From Bradyrhizobium sp. 200 (GTDB taxonomy: Bacteria > Pseudomonadota > Alphaproteobacteria > Rhizobiales > Xanthobacteraceae): 64,000 nucleotides of DNA. Numbering within the stretch: the first letter of the stretch is position 1; each line of letters opens with the position of its first letter. The notes beneath the pieces were generated by a model. That model was not told the DNA's origin, ran no database searches, and was given only the letters and a program-made list of their open reading frames with translations. Below, in pieces: positions 9,045-19,165 of the stretch. Location: positions 3,082,001 through 3,146,000 of the forward strand of contig NZ_CP064689.1 of assembly GCF_023100945.1 (NCBI RefSeq), read 5' to 3'. Both the position numbers and the translations under genes were made by a program.

Positions 9045-10301
9045 ATGTCTGGCATCACTGATATCCGCGAGTTGAAGGCGCGCATTATTGTTTGCGGGGT
9101 CGGCGGCGCCGGCGGCAATGCCGTCAACAACATGATCGAGGCCGGGCTCGAAGGCGTCGACTTCATCGTCGCCAATACCGACGCCCAGGCGCTCACCAGC
9201 TCAAAGGCCGGGCGCCTCATCCAGATGGGCAGGCAGGTCACCGGCGGCCTTGGCGCCGGCGCGCAGCCCGACATCGGGCGCGCGGCAGCGGAAGAGGCCA
9301 TCGAGGTGGTCCGCGAGCAATTGAGCGGCGCGCACATGGTGTTTGTTACCGCCGGCATGGGCGGCGGTACCGGCACGGGCGCGGCGCCCATCATCGCCAG
9401 GACTGCGCGTGAGCTTGGCATTCTCACCATCGGTGTCGTTACCAAGCCATTCTACTTCGAGGGCCAGCGCCGCATGCGCTATGCCGAAGCCGGCATCGCG
9501 GAATTGCTGAAGGAGGTGGATACCCTTTTGATCATCCCGAATCAGAACCTGTTCAGGGTGGCCAACGAGAAGACCACATTCGCCGATGCCTTCGCCATGG
9601 CCGATCAGGTGCTTTATTCGGGCGTGGCCTGCATCAGCGACCTCATCGTCAAGGAAGGTCTGATCAATCTCGATTTTGCCGACGTTCTCTCTGTGATGCG
9701 CGAGAAGGGCAAGGCCATGATGGGCAGGGGCGAGGCCTCCGGCCCAAAGCGCGTGCTCAACGCCGCCGTGGCCGCGATTTCCAATCCATTGATCGAGGAT
9801 CCCTCGATCAAGCGCGCCAGCGGTCTGATCGTCTCCATCACCGGCGGCAGGGACCTGACGCTGTTCGAGGTCGACGAGGCTGCGACCCGCATCCGCGACG
9901 AGGCCGATCCGGACGCCAACATCATCGTCGGCGCCACCTTCGATGCAAGCCTCGAAGGTATCGTCCGCGTTTCGGTCGTGGCGACCGGCATCGACAATCT
10001 CGCCTCGGCACGCCAGTCGCAGCCGGCGGAGGGCTCACTGACGGACCTCGCCAGCCGGCTGAGCAACGACAGGCGCCGCACCACTGAGCGGATCGAGCGT
10101 AGCGTAGCCCCGCCGCCGCCGCCGTCGCTCCTCCCGACAGCCCGCCAGCTCGAGGGGCGACCGGCAAAGCCGATCGCCGAACATCCGCGGCCGATGGCAC
10201 CGCAGCGTCTCGATCCGTTCGGCCGCGCCACGCCTGTGCGCAATCCGGTCGAGGAAAAGGTCCTCGACATCCCGGCTTTCCTGAGCCGCAAGGCCAACTG
10301 A
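9045..10301 (+). CDS. ftsZ: Cell division protein FtsZ, second (non-dcw) paralogue
   Basis: This 418-residue tubulin-like GTPase has the tubulin signature GGGTGTG (residues 106-112), the T7 loop NLDFAD (208-213) needed for hydrolysis across the filament interface, and an FtsA/FtsZ-partner-binding tail ending [13 protein letters not shown]. FtsZ polymerises under the membrane to form the division ring. The linker between core and tail is only about 95 residues, while the main alphaproteobacterial FtsZ is usually much longer, and no dcw genes (ftsA, ftsQ, mur) are adjacent. It is therefore likely the extra copy that rhizobia carry. All catalytic motifs look intact. Confidence 0.93.
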   Translation: MSGITDIRELKARIIVCGVGGAGGNAVNNMIEAGLEGVDFIVANTDAQALTSSKAGRLIQMGRQVTGGLGAGAQPDIGRAAAEEAIEVVREQLSGAHMVFVTAGMGGGTGTGAAPIIARTARELGILTIGVVTKPFYFEGQRRMRYAEAGIAELLKEVDTLLIIPNQNLFRVANEKTTFADAFAMADQVLYSGVACISDLIVKEGLINLDFADVLSVMREKGKAMMGRGEASGPKRVLNAAVAAISNPLIEDPSIKRASGLIVSITGGRDLTLFEVDEAATRIRDEADPDANIIVGATFDASLEGIVRVSVVATGIDNLASARQSQPAEGSLTDLASRLSNDRRRTTERIERSVAPPPPPSLLPTARQLEGRPAKPIAEHPRPMAPQRLDPFGRATPVRNPVEEKVLDIPAFLSRKAN

Positions 10302-10491
10302 GCCGTCGTAAGACCTTGGTAATTAGAACCTGGGCAATTCGCTTCCAGGCGATGCCTGAAGGGCTATTTGCCCAAAATCAGCCCTATACTTTCCATTCTC
10401 CAGCCTTGCTTTGGTCAAAACGGCGGTAGGGAGTGTCTAGAATTCGACGATCGCCCGTTCAGTTGACGGCAAAACTGGGAGGAGGCGCCCC

Positions 10492-11316
10492 ATGGATTCC
10501 ACGGCGAACACCAAGCAAACCGATTCACGCGATACTAGTGCCGGACTGTCCACGCAAGACATCGAATTGGTCGCGCGCGCCGATGAACGGCTCGCACATG
10601 CTTATGAACAGATCGCCCGCGCGGATGAACAGCTCGCGCGTGTCAATGAACAGATTTCGAGGATGGAGTACGATGCCGGCGAGAAGAAAGCCGTGAACAA
10701 GCTTCGTCGGCCGTCGCACGGCAGGCCGGCGCTACGCGGCGTCATCGGCCTGGCGTTGACAGCGTGCATCTGTTTCGCTGCTTTCGCTTCGCAGTCCTAT
10801 GGCGAGACGACCAAGCTGATGATCTCCCGGTGGGTACCGCAACTGGCTGCGTCGTTGCCGCCGGCAAAACCGGAGCTCGCCGCCCAGCAGAGCCTGCCTG
10901 TTGTTCGGGTGGCTGCGGCGGATGCCACAGTTTCGCAAATATCACCTTCGGCTCAGAGCGCGCCGCAAGAGGCGGCATCCGCCCCGATCCCACCCGAGGT
11001 GACACAGTCGCTCCAAACGATGGCGCGTGATCTCGCAAGCGTGCAGCAGGAGATCGAGCAGCTCAAGGCCAGCCAGCAGGAATTGGCCCGCGAAAATGCT
11101 GGGATCGCCGAACAGCTCAAGGCGAGCCAGGAGCAAATTGCGCGCGCGATCTCCAGCGCCTCCGAGCAGAACCAGCGGCCCAAGCCGTCGGTAGTGGCGA
11201 CATCGGCTAATCCACCACCGCGGGTTGCCACCCCTGCGCGCAAACCCGCGTCGACGCTTCCGCCGAAGCAAGCCGGAGCACAGGCGCCGGTGCAGCTACA
11301 GCCCCGACAACAGTAG
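10492..11316 (+). CDS. Single-pass membrane coiled-coil protein, function unknown
   Basis: 274 residues, with GGGAGGAGG upstream of the ATG. The N-terminus holds a heptad-like triple repeat (ADERLAHAYEQIA, ADEQLARVNEQIS), then a basic stretch and a membrane segment at about residues 83-102. The outside part has a Pro/Ala linker, a coiled coil (LASVQQEIEQLKASQQELAR, residues about 181-210) and a Pro/Arg/Gln-rich tail. Such proteins recur in Bradyrhizobium without known function. A structural role at the envelope is a guess. Confidence 0.75.
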   Translation: MDSTANTKQTDSRDTSAGLSTQDIELVARADERLAHAYEQIARADEQLARVNEQISRMEYDAGEKKAVNKLRRPSHGRPALRGVIGLALTACICFAAFASQSYGETTKLMISRWVPQLAASLPPAKPELAAQQSLPVVRVAAADATVSQISPSAQSAPQEAASAPIPPEVTQSLQTMARDLASVQQEIEQLKASQQELARENAGIAEQLKASQEQIARAISSASEQNQRPKPSVVATSANPPPRVATPARKPASTLPPKQAGAQAPVQLQPRQQ

Positions 11317-11479
11317 TTTTCATAAGCGCCGCCGTCGGCCGAAGGCTGTGTCCCTTTCTTGCCGGAAGGGGACAAGCCGGCAGTGCTGGATCCGGCGCTT
11401 GGCTTCAAGGAAAGCAATGCGTTGTATCAGCGCGAATTGCCGACCGGGTGGCTCGCAATGACGCGGAGAGGCCGCAGCA

Positions 11480-11592
11480 TGGCCAACGGGTCGCGCGAAT
11501 GCGCGCCCGATGATAGGCTCCGCGCAACCCACCGGCCGAACCGACCTAATGTCGAAACTTCGGTGGGTTACGCTGACGCCAACCCACCCTGC
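11480..11592. repeat. Palindromic repeat family R1, copy 3
   Basis: Shares the 30-base leader with copy 2, followed by CGCAACCCACC...GGTGGGTTACGCTGACGCCAACCC. It ends 22 bases before the start of the next gene, so it occupies that gene's leader and probably replaced its original upstream region. Confidence 0.85.
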
Positions 11593-11614
11593 GAACCGAC
11601 ATTGGTGCCTGATC

Positions 11615-11965
11615 TTGAATCTGACGGCCGAGGACGACCCGATCGACGAGATTTCACTCATCGAAGAGCGGCTCGAGGAGCTTGCCGAAGTCTCGGAGCG
11701 GTGCCGTAAAATCATTCTGGTTTCCAAGGCAGCCATCGCCGGCGGCGTCGTGTTGCTGCTGGTGATGATGCTCGGCCTGTTCGGGTCCAGTCAGATCGCC
11801 ACCCTCGGGTCGATCGCCGCGGTGCTGGGCGGCATCGTCTCGCTCGGATCGAATGTCAGCACGCTGCGACAGACCAGCGATGCCATCAGCGCTGCCGAAG
11901 CGCTCCGTTCGGATCTGATCGGCCGGATCGATCTTCGGGTGGTTGGCGAGAGCAAGGTGAACTGA
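11615..11965 (+). CDS. Small two-helix membrane protein, function unknown
   Basis: The conserved part begins TAEDDPIDEISLIEERLEEL, followed by two membrane segments (about residues 35-55 and 60-78 from the TTG) and an amphipathic C-terminus (AISAAEALRSDLIGRIDLRV). No ATG is close to the conserved start; a TTG at 11615 is the best candidate, while an ATG at 11510 would translate through repeat R1. The start is therefore uncertain. Homologues I recall from Bradyrhizobium are about this length. Possibly impaired by the upstream repeat insertion. Confidence 0.65.
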   Translation: MNLTAEDDPIDEISLIEERLEELAEVSERCRKIILVSKAAIAGGVVLLLVMMLGLFGSSQIATLGSIAAVLGGIVSLGSNVSTLRQTSDAISAAEALRSDLIGRIDLRVVGESKVN

Positions 11966-11997
11966 CGTGCAGGCACCCTGCGAAGCGTCTTGCCTCT

Positions 11998-13242
<1,245 letters not shown>

Positions 13243-13364
13243 GGGAGGCACCTCGGATAACGCGTTGCGCGCGGCCTTGATATCACGGAGCATGTGACAG
13301 TTGCGTGTGGGCCGGCAACCGGCCCGATTGCGCCGTACAAAAACAATTCCCGGGAGGAAATTCG

Positions 13365-13568
13365 ATGCCCGCAGCCTTTTTCGTCGTTCGCGCCACCGAT
13401 CCGTCGCTGCACCAGGCGACGTACCAATTCTCCGACAAGGCGGCGCTCGATCGCGCGATCGAAGGGCCCGAGATGAAGCGCCTGATCGCCGATTTCAACC
13501 GCGACTGGCCGGACGTGACGCGGACGCGGGATGTGCTGGTGCTCGCCGAGGAGCTGGTCCCGGCTTGA
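13365..13568 (+). CDS. Small conserved hypothetical protein
   Basis: GGGAGG 7 bases before the ATG at 13365 sets the start; upstream in-frame ATG at 13305 is less likely. The 67-residue product begins [20 protein letters not shown] and has a beta-alpha pattern like half of a ferredoxin-fold (dimeric alpha/beta barrel) protein. No catalytic motif is visible. Confidence 0.72.
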   Translation: MPAAFFVVRATDPSLHQATYQFSDKAALDRAIEGPEMKRLIADFNRDWPDVTRTRDVLVLAEELVPA

Positions 13569-13655
13569 GATGCGGGCAGCACCGAGGGCACACGCGTGCA
13601 CGATGCAGGAACGCTACAGCCGCGATAAATGTTCCGCAGCGAGCAGCAGCGCGCG

Positions 13656-13707
13656 CAAATAATCCTGGCAAATAATCCTGGCAAATAATCCTGGCAAATA
13701 ATCCTGG
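13656..13707. repeat. Tandem repeat, 4 x 13 bases
   Basis: Four perfect copies of CAAATAATCCTGG in a row. It lies in the gap between the 67-residue gene and the Tat protein gene. The unit length (13) is not a multiple of three and no frame uses it, so it is non-coding. Copy number is probably variable between strains. Confidence 0.95.
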
Positions 13708-13811
13708 ATCGCCTTCGTTCGCCACAAAGCTGAACGCGCAGTTCAGCGCGCGTTCATCTTGTCACATCGAAACTCTCTTCTTCGCACACAGCAGATGGAG
13801 GAGGAGATGTG

Positions 13812-14174
13812 ATGGAGCGCCGCCACTTTCTGAAACTCGCCTTTGGATTTGCCGCTGGAGGTGTCGCGCTCGCAGCGAGCGCGCAGGCCGCGCCGCTGAT
13901 GCCGCCGCCGCTCGCCGACGACGCCAAACTACCCGCCAACAAGGATGCCGAGCCCGCCGTCACTTCAGGCGAGGAGGTCGATCGCCTCACGCCGGAAGAA
14001 GTGCGCTGGGGCCGCGGCCGTGGCCGTCATCGCGGCTGGGGCCGCCGGCGCTGGGGCTGGCGTCGCCGGCACTGGGGTTGGCGCCGCCGCCGCTGGCGTC
14101 GCAGGTATTGGGGCTGGCACCGCCGCCGTCGTTGGCGCCGCCGCTACTGGCGTCGTCGTCGTTATTACTGGTAA
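13812..14174 (+). CDS. Tat-exported Arg/Trp-rich protein
   Basis: The ATG at 13812 follows GGAGGAG. The N-terminus ERRHFLKLAFGFAAGG is a twin-arginine signal, cleaved near AQA. After a short Pro/Ala/Asp linker the last 55 residues are almost only Arg, Trp, Gly, Tyr and His in repeats such as RRRWGWRRRHWGW. It would be exported folded through Tat to the periplasm. The composition suggests binding to anionic polymers (LPS, nucleic acid) or to haem, but nothing proves this. It converges on the GCG-type secreted gene at a shared terminator. Confidence 0.75.
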   Translation: MERRHFLKLAFGFAAGGVALAASAQAAPLMPPPLADDAKLPANKDAEPAVTSGEEVDRLTPEEVRWGRGRGRHRGWGRRRWGWRRRHWGWRRRRWRRRYWGWHRRRRWRRRYWRRRRYYW

Positions 14175-14206
14175 GTCGCCGTCAGGGATTGCTTACAGGA
14201 AATAAA

Positions 14207-14232
14207 AAAAGCCCCGCGCGAGCGGGGCTTTT
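14207..14232. terminator. Bidirectional intrinsic terminator
   Basis: AAAAGCCCCGC / GCGGGGCTTTT stem around a 4-base loop, with an A-run on the left and T-run on the right, so it can stop transcripts from both directions. It sits between two convergent genes. Confidence 0.9.
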
Positions 14233-14249
14233 GTAGTGCTTTGGAAATG

Positions 14250-14504
14250 TCAGTAAGCGCGACAGCGTCCATAGCGCCACACGGTGCCATACGGGCACAC
14301 GCGGCCGGGCCGCACCACGACAGCCGGAGCTGCAGGCCGCACCACGACGACCGGACCTGGACGAACCACAACGGCCCGGCGATTGGGTTGGCAACCGCCA
14401 TAGGGGCCGCGATGCCAGCCGGGACCGCATCCGCCCGCGGCTTCCGCCGCGCTGAAGCTGGCAACGGTGCCCAAGGCCAAAACTGCTGCGAAAAGGTACT
14501 TCAT
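14250..14504 (-). CDS. Small secreted GCG/CRPN-type protein
   Basis: The ATG at 14504 has GGGAG upstream. A signal peptide (YLFAAVLALGTVASFSAAEA) precedes GGCGPGWHRGPYGGCQPN, which is the motif of the small 'GCG_CRPN' secreted proteins known from alphaproteobacteria. After it comes a Val/Pro/Arg repeat (VVVRPG/ VVVRPAAPA) and a Cys-containing tail CPYGTVWRYGRC. The two Cys pairs probably form disulphides. Function of the family is unknown; family name is from memory. Confidence 0.82.
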   Translation of the reverse strand: MKYLFAAVLALGTVASFSAAEAAGGCGPGWHRGPYGGCQPNRRAVVVRPGPVVVVRPAAPAVVVRPGRVCPYGTVWRYGRCRAY

Positions 14505-14600
14505 GTTTTCTCCCGTTCTTGGCCGCAAGGCGGCATGGTTCGGAACCTAGTCACGAACACCTGAATGGAACATGAATGTCGTGACTTGTCATGGGGCCAC

Positions 14601-15611
14601 TCATGGGGCTACGGCCAGAAATCCGAGCACCAGTTCGTCATATTTGGCCGGTGCCTCCAAGAACACCAGATGTCCGGTGTTCGGGATCACTTCGGCCCGG
14701 CCGTTCGCCATTATCGCCGCGAGCGCTTTGGCGAGCTCGGCGTTCCGCCCCATTTTTGAGCGCAGCGCCTCCGGCGCATTGGCTCTTCCCGGCGCGTTGT
14801 GATCGTCGGCGCCCATCACGAACAGCGTCGGCTGCGTGATCAGCGGGATCTCGTGCACGACAGGCTCGCGGTAGATCATTTGCGCCGAGCTGACAAAGGC
14901 GCGCAGCCAGCGCTGATATTCGGCGCTGCCCTTGATGTTGAAGCGCGCGTCGATGAACGGTGTGACCTGTTCGGGCGGCAGCTTCAGCGCGTAATTGGTC
15001 TCTAGCTGCTTGCGATAGCCCTCCGCGGTGAGCTTGTTCTCGTTCTCCAGAATCTTCTCGGTCGGCGTCGGCGGCACGTAGAGCCGGTAATCCTCCAGGC
15101 CGATCGGAGCAGTCAGCACCAGATGCGCGATCCGGTCGGGATAAGCGCGCGCGATCCGCACGCCGAGCATGCCGCCGAGCGAATGCGCCACGATGTCGGC
15201 CTTGGCGATTCCGAGGTGATCGAGCAGTGCGATCGTATTGCGCGCCAGCGTGTCGAAATGCAGATCGCCCTGCGGCTTGGAGGATTTGCCGAAGCCGATC
15301 TGGTCCGGCACGACCACGCGATAGCCGGCATCATTCAAGGTCTTGATGACCGGCGCCCAATAGCTCGATGGAAAATTGCGGCCATGCAGCAGCACCACGG
15401 TGCGTCCGTTAGGCTGCGCGGGAGCGACGTCCATATAGGCCATCCGCACCTGTTCGCCGTCGTTCACCAGCGGCAGCAGATGGACGGGGTAGGGATAGGC
15501 AAAACCCTCGAGCGCGATGCCGTAAGGCTCGCGCGCGGCAGGTTCGGCTGCCTGTGCGCAGGAGAGGCCGCCCACGATGAGGAAAAGAGAGATCATGATC
15601 GCGCGTCGCAT
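14601..15611 (-). CDS. Secreted alpha/beta hydrolase
   Basis: Start chosen at 15611 (GGAG 6 bases upstream); 15623 and 15683 are alternatives. A signal peptide (MISLFLIVGGLSCAQAA) leads into a standard alpha/beta-hydrolase: oxyanion HG (VVLLHGRNFPSSYW), nucleophile AHSLGG, acid GADDHNAP, and general base NTGHLVF. The core is most like epoxide-hydrolase or haloperoxidase-type members. Substrate unknown. It stands alone on this strand between a 90-residue secreted protein gene and the ArsR regulator. Confidence 0.85.
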   Translation of the reverse strand: MRRAIMISLFLIVGGLSCAQAAEPAAREPYGIALEGFAYPYPVHLLPLVNDGEQVRMAYMDVAPAQPNGRTVVLLHGRNFPSSYWAPVIKTLNDAGYRVVVPDQIGFGKSSKPQGDLHFDTLARNTIALLDHLGIAKADIVAHSLGGMLGVRIARAYPDRIAHLVLTAPIGLEDYRLYVPPTPTEKILENENKLTAEGYRKQLETNYALKLPPEQVTPFIDARFNIKGSAEYQRWLRAFVSSAQMIYREPVVHEIPLITQPTLFVMGADDHNAPGRANAPEALRSKMGRNAELAKALAAIMANGRAEVIPNTGHLVFLEAPAKYDELVLGFLAVAP

Positions 15612-15727
15612 CGCAGGCTCCATCTTCTGGGATGCGACCTTATTGATGCGATAAAGTGCGCGGTAAAGCCGGCGTGCCTTCACTTTTTGCGGAGATCAAG
15701 CCCGCATCACTCTGCTAGGCACCTTCC

Positions 15728-16426
15728 CTAGTCCTGCGCATTCCCGAACAGCGCGGCGAAGCGCTTTTCGCCGGTGCGGGTGAAATTCACGACGCGGCTG
15801 CCTGGCGTGGGATCGCGCGCCGCCCAGTTCAGTTCGGTAAACCGGTTCATCACGGCCGCGCCCAGCGTGCCGGCGAGGTGATGGCGGCGTTCGCTCCAGT
15901 CGAGACAGGCCTTGCACACGGGACGGCGCGGGTGCGCCAGCGCCTCGGTGTCGATCTGCAGCGCCTGCGCCATGAAGCGCTTGCCTTCGCCGGTGAGTTC
16001 GATGTCCTGTTTGGTCTGCCGGACCAGCCGCTGCTTGCGCAGGCTGTCGAGCATCTGCACGCCGAGATCGCCGGCAAGATGGTCGTAGCAGATCCGCGCC
16101 CGGCGCAGCGCCGGTTCCTTCGGCCCGGTGCGCACGCGGGTGTGGCCGGCGCGCTCGGCCAGGCCCGCAAGGCCTTCGAGCACATGGGCGACGTCGGGGC
16201 CGGTGAGGCGGTAGTAGCGGTGACGGCCCTGTTTCTCCGGCTCGATCAGGCCGCCGGCCTCGAGCTTGGCCAGATGCGAACTCGCGGTCTGCGGCGTGAT
16301 GCCGGCCTGATGCGCCAGCTCGCTTGCGGTCAGCGCGCGGCCGGTCATCAGCGCCGTCAGCATGTTGGAGCGCGCGGGATCGCCGACCAGAGAGGCGACC
16401 ATGGCGATATCGGGACCTGCTTTCAT
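15728..16426 (-). CDS. ArsR-family winged-helix transcription regulator
   Basis: The 232-residue protein has an ArsR winged helix at residues about 10-75: DPARSNMLTALM, ASELAHQAGITPQTASSHLAKLEAGGLI and the wing KQGRHRYYRLT. The extra C-terminal region has CKACLDWSERRHHLAG (a Cys pair plus His), which could bind metal or sense redox but is also conserved structurally in this subfamily. It is divergent from the NIPSNAP and PEP-mutase genes, with a palindromic repeat between, and may control them. Confidence 0.88.
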   Translation of the reverse strand: MKAGPDIAMVASLVGDPARSNMLTALMTGRALTASELAHQAGITPQTASSHLAKLEAGGLIEPEKQGRHRYYRLTGPDVAHVLEGLAGLAERAGHTRVRTGPKEPALRRARICYDHLAGDLGVQMLDSLRKQRLVRQTKQDIELTGEGKRFMAQALQIDTEALAHPRRPVCKACLDWSERRHHLAGTLGAAVMNRFTELNWAARDPTPGSRVVNFTRTGEKRFAALFGNAQD

Positions 16427-16492
16427 AGTTCGATGTTAGCCGAAGCATCAACGTCGATCAAGAGGTTATTCTCCGAACTGCAACACAGGCTC

Positions 16493-16576
16493 CGTCATTG
16501 CGAGGAGCGAAGCGACGAAGCAATCCATCTATCCGCTTGCGGCGGCATGGATTGCTTCGCTGCGCTCGCAATGACG
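16493..16576. repeat. Palindromic intergenic repeat (CGTCATTGCGAGGAGCGAAG type)
   Basis: An 84-base inverted repeat: CGTCATTGCGAGGAGCGAAG at the left and its complement GCTGCGCTCGCAATGACG at the right around GCAATCCAT/ATGGATTGC. I recognise this as a very common interspersed element of Bradyrhizobium-type genomes. It lies between divergent genes. Confidence 0.88.
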
Positions 16577-16599
16577 GCAGCAAGCACAGGAGCCCCCGC

Positions 16600-16908
16600 A
16601 TGACCGTCACCGTTTTCATCCGCTACCAGCTCGATCCCTTCAAGCGCGCTCAGTTCGAGCAATACTCAAAAAACTGGCTCACCATCATCCCGAAATGCGG
16701 CGGGGACCTGATCGGCTACTGGATGCCGCATGAGGGCACCAACAACATCGCGTTCGCGCTGATTTCGTTCGAGAGCCTCGCCGCCTATGAAAGTTACCGG
16801 GCGCGGCTGCGCACTGATGCGGAAGGCATGGCCAATTTCAATTTCGCCGAGGAGAACAAGTTCATCCTCGCCGAGGAGCGGACGTTCCTGCGCAAGGTCG
16901 TGGCCTGA
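16600..16908 (+). CDS. NIPSNAP family protein
   Basis: 102 residues from the ATG at 16600. The pattern [22 protein letters not shown], then [25 protein letters not shown] and a final RTFLRKV matches NIPSNAP, a dimeric alpha/beta-barrel fold. Biochemical role is unclear for the family. The PEP-mutase-family gene follows 68 bases downstream. Confidence 0.87.
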   Translation: MTVTVFIRYQLDPFKRAQFEQYSKNWLTIIPKCGGDLIGYWMPHEGTNNIAFALISFESLAAYESYRARLRTDAEGMANFNFAEENKFILAEERTFLRKVVA

Positions 16909-16976
16909 GGCGTCTGGCGGAACGGGCGTTGCCTTACTATCTACGCGGCGCAAACAAACATTGAGGGGAGCGACCC

Positions 16977-17789
16977 ATGCTGACACCTGCTGACAAATGC
17001 GCCGCGTTCAGGAAATTGCACGAGAGCGGATGCTTCATCATCCCCAATCCCTTCGATGTCGGCAGCGCGGTAGCCTTGCAGCATCTTGGCTTCAAGGCGC
17101 TGGCTTCCACCAGCGCGGGCTTTGCCTGGACGCTGGCCAGGCCCGACAACCGCGTCACCGTCGACGACGTCTGCACGCATCTGGCCGCGATCTGCGCGGC
17201 GGTCGATATTCCCGTCAACGCAGACTTCGAGGATGGCTTCGCCCACGAACCGGACAAGGTCGGCGTCAATGTCGCACGCGCGGTGAAGGCTGGCGTTGCC
17301 GGCCTTTCGATCGAGGATTTTACCGGGGACAACGCAAAGCCCCTGTTCGATCGCGCGCTTGCGGTCGACCGCATCAGGGCGGCGCGGAAAGCGATCGATG
17401 CCGACAATAGCGGCGTCCTGCTCACCGGCCGCTGTGAGGCGTTCCTGCGCGGGCAGAAGGATCTGAAGCTCGTGATCGACCGGCTCACGGCTTACGCCGA
17501 AGCCGGCGCCGATTGCCTCTATGCGCCCGGCATCGCGACGCCGGAAGAAATTTCGGCTGTCGTGAAGGCGGTCGCGCCAAAGCCCGTCAATCTGTTGGTC
17601 GGCGCGGCCGGCCCGTCGCTGAAAGTCGCTGGCGATCTCGGCGTGCGCCGGATCAGCGTCGGCGGCGCGCTGGCGCGGATGGCGTGGGCCGGCTTCATGA
17701 AGGCCTCAAAGGAGATGGCCGAGCAGGGGACGTTCACCGAATTCGCCAACGGCTATCCCGGCGGCGAACTCAACAAGATGTTTGGCTAA
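16977..17789 (+). CDS. Isocitrate lyase / PEP mutase superfamily protein
   Basis: The 270-residue protein begins FRKLHESGCFIIPNPFDVGSA and has the superfamily active site: ALASTSAGFAWTLA, PVNADFEDGF (Mg-binding acid cluster), GLSIEDFTG and LLTGRCEAFL. It lacks the KKCGH catalytic Cys loop of true isocitrate lyase, so the chemistry is more likely that of a carboxy-phosphonate/oxaloacetate-type or 2-methylisocitrate-like lyase. GAGGGGAG precedes the ATG. It may be co-transcribed with the NIPSNAP gene. Confidence 0.87.
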   Translation: MLTPADKCAAFRKLHESGCFIIPNPFDVGSAVALQHLGFKALASTSAGFAWTLARPDNRVTVDDVCTHLAAICAAVDIPVNADFEDGFAHEPDKVGVNVARAVKAGVAGLSIEDFTGDNAKPLFDRALAVDRIRAARKAIDADNSGVLLTGRCEAFLRGQKDLKLVIDRLTAYAEAGADCLYAPGIATPEEISAVVKAVAPKPVNLLVGAAGPSLKVAGDLGVRRISVGGALARMAWAGFMKASKEMAEQGTFTEFANGYPGGELNKMFG

Positions 17790-18247
17790 CGTGTGAAGCC
17801 ATAAATTCAGAGCGGCGCGGCGGACGTCCGCTCTGGTGCGTATTCCGGACTCAAGTCGGACCTCGCGTGAGGTCCGAAAAGTGCGCATTCGCGACCAGGT
17901 CGAGCCAGCCTCCCGGTCCGGCCATGTCCGCTGTTCCCCGATAGCGACCAAATTCCGCACCGCACGGCAATGACGCGATGTGCCCGGACTCGGATGGTCC
18001 GGGGTTCGCGACATTATTGCCTTCCACTTGCGAAAACCGCTTGGGAGCCGGCGTTGCCTCTCTTCAACTCAGGGCAGACACGAGGGCAAGACCAGCTAGA
18101 GAGCGGGCATTGCCGAAGTCTCCGGCCGAGGTAAAATCGATCGATTGCACCGGGACCGTTAGCAATCTTACTCAAACGGTTGTTGTCCGATTATCAGTAT
18201 CCGGGATATCCGACGAATACCGACGGCTTGGCGCGGAGGACGATCCG
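17790..18247. other. Gap without a gene
   Basis: No convincing frame. A 9-bp perfect hairpin (TCGGACCTC / GAGGTCCGA) is at 17856-17877; it lacks a T-run on either side. The last 20 bases carry the GGAGGA site of the next gene. Confidence 0.6.
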
Positions 18248-19054
18248 ATGGACTCCAGCAGTGCAGATTTTTCGACGATACTGGACCGCATTCTCGATAG
18301 GGCGGCGGACAATCTCAGGATCGCAAAGATTCTGGTCCAGATGGGTCTCGATCCAAACAACATCACCTACGACGCACTATTCAGCCGGCTGCTGGAGATT
18401 GTGCTGGCCAACATCACGCTTGCCAATATGTTCGCGCTGGTTGGCGCCATCTTTCTTGTCGCTACCTTGCTGATGCATACAATAGTGCCGCTGCGCGTCG
18501 CGAACATGGTCGGCTGCATGTTCTTCGTCACCTATGGCGCGCTCTCGGGAAATGTCGGGGCTTTCTTCCTCTATCTGCTGTTGCTGCCGGTCAATGCAAT
18601 CCGCCTCCGTCAAATACTCAACTTGATCAAAAGGGCACGTATCGCGACGGAGGGCGACACCTCACTGGAGTGGCTCAAGCCTTTCATGACCGAGCGCAGA
18701 TATCGCCGGGGAGATAAATTGTTCAAGAAGGATGACGCAGCTTCCGAAATGTTTCTGACGGTCACAGGAAGGTTTTTGGTCAGGGAAATCGACGTCGAGC
18801 TTCCGCCGGGACGTCTCATGGGCGAACTCGGTTTCCTTACTCCCAGTCAGCGCAGAACCGCGACCGTCGAATGCATCGAAGACGGGCAGGTGATGACTAT
18901 AACTTATGAAAAGCTGCTCGAGATTTATTTTCAGAATCCGGAATTTTGCTATTACGTTCTTGTGCTGACCAGCCAGCGCTTGCTCGAGAACATATCGCGG
19001 CTGGAGGGAATTGTCGCACAAGAAAGAACCGCGCGGCAGGAAGGGATGACATAA
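18248..19054 (+). CDS. Membrane cyclic-nucleotide-binding protein with Popeye-like layout
   Basis: Start at 18248 is fixed by GGAGGA 8 bases upstream. The 268-residue protein has a soluble N-terminal helix region, three membrane segments between residues about 58 and 120 (FALVGAIFLVATLLM, VGCMFFVTYGALSG, FFLYLLLLPVNAIRL), then a cyclic-nucleotide-binding domain with the phosphate cassette GELGFLTPSQRRTATVE. Glu and Arg of the cassette are present, so cAMP/cGMP binding is plausible. Three helices followed by a CNB domain is the arrangement of animal Popeye (POPDC) proteins. No cyclase is adjacent. Confidence 0.85.
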   Translation: MDSSSADFSTILDRILDRAADNLRIAKILVQMGLDPNNITYDALFSRLLEIVLANITLANMFALVGAIFLVATLLMHTIVPLRVANMVGCMFFVTYGALSGNVGAFFLYLLLLPVNAIRLRQILNLIKRARIATEGDTSLEWLKPFMTERRYRRGDKLFKKDDAASEMFLTVTGRFLVREIDVELPPGRLMGELGFLTPSQRRTATVECIEDGQVMTITYEKLLEIYFQNPEFCYYVLVLTSQRLLENISRLEGIVAQERTARQEGMT

Positions 19055-19165
19055 CTTAGCCGTTGGCTCCTGATGTCCCGCACTTGCAGGCCGTCCCGGC
19101 GCAGTGCGGCTTCTCGCCAGGCAACGATATCCGGTTTGGGTCTTGGCCGTGTAAAAACGCCCATC

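Noticed and set aside
13656..13707. Tandem repeat considered as a CRISPR or iteron array
   Set aside because: Units are contiguous without spacers and only 13 bases; no cas or replication gene nearby.
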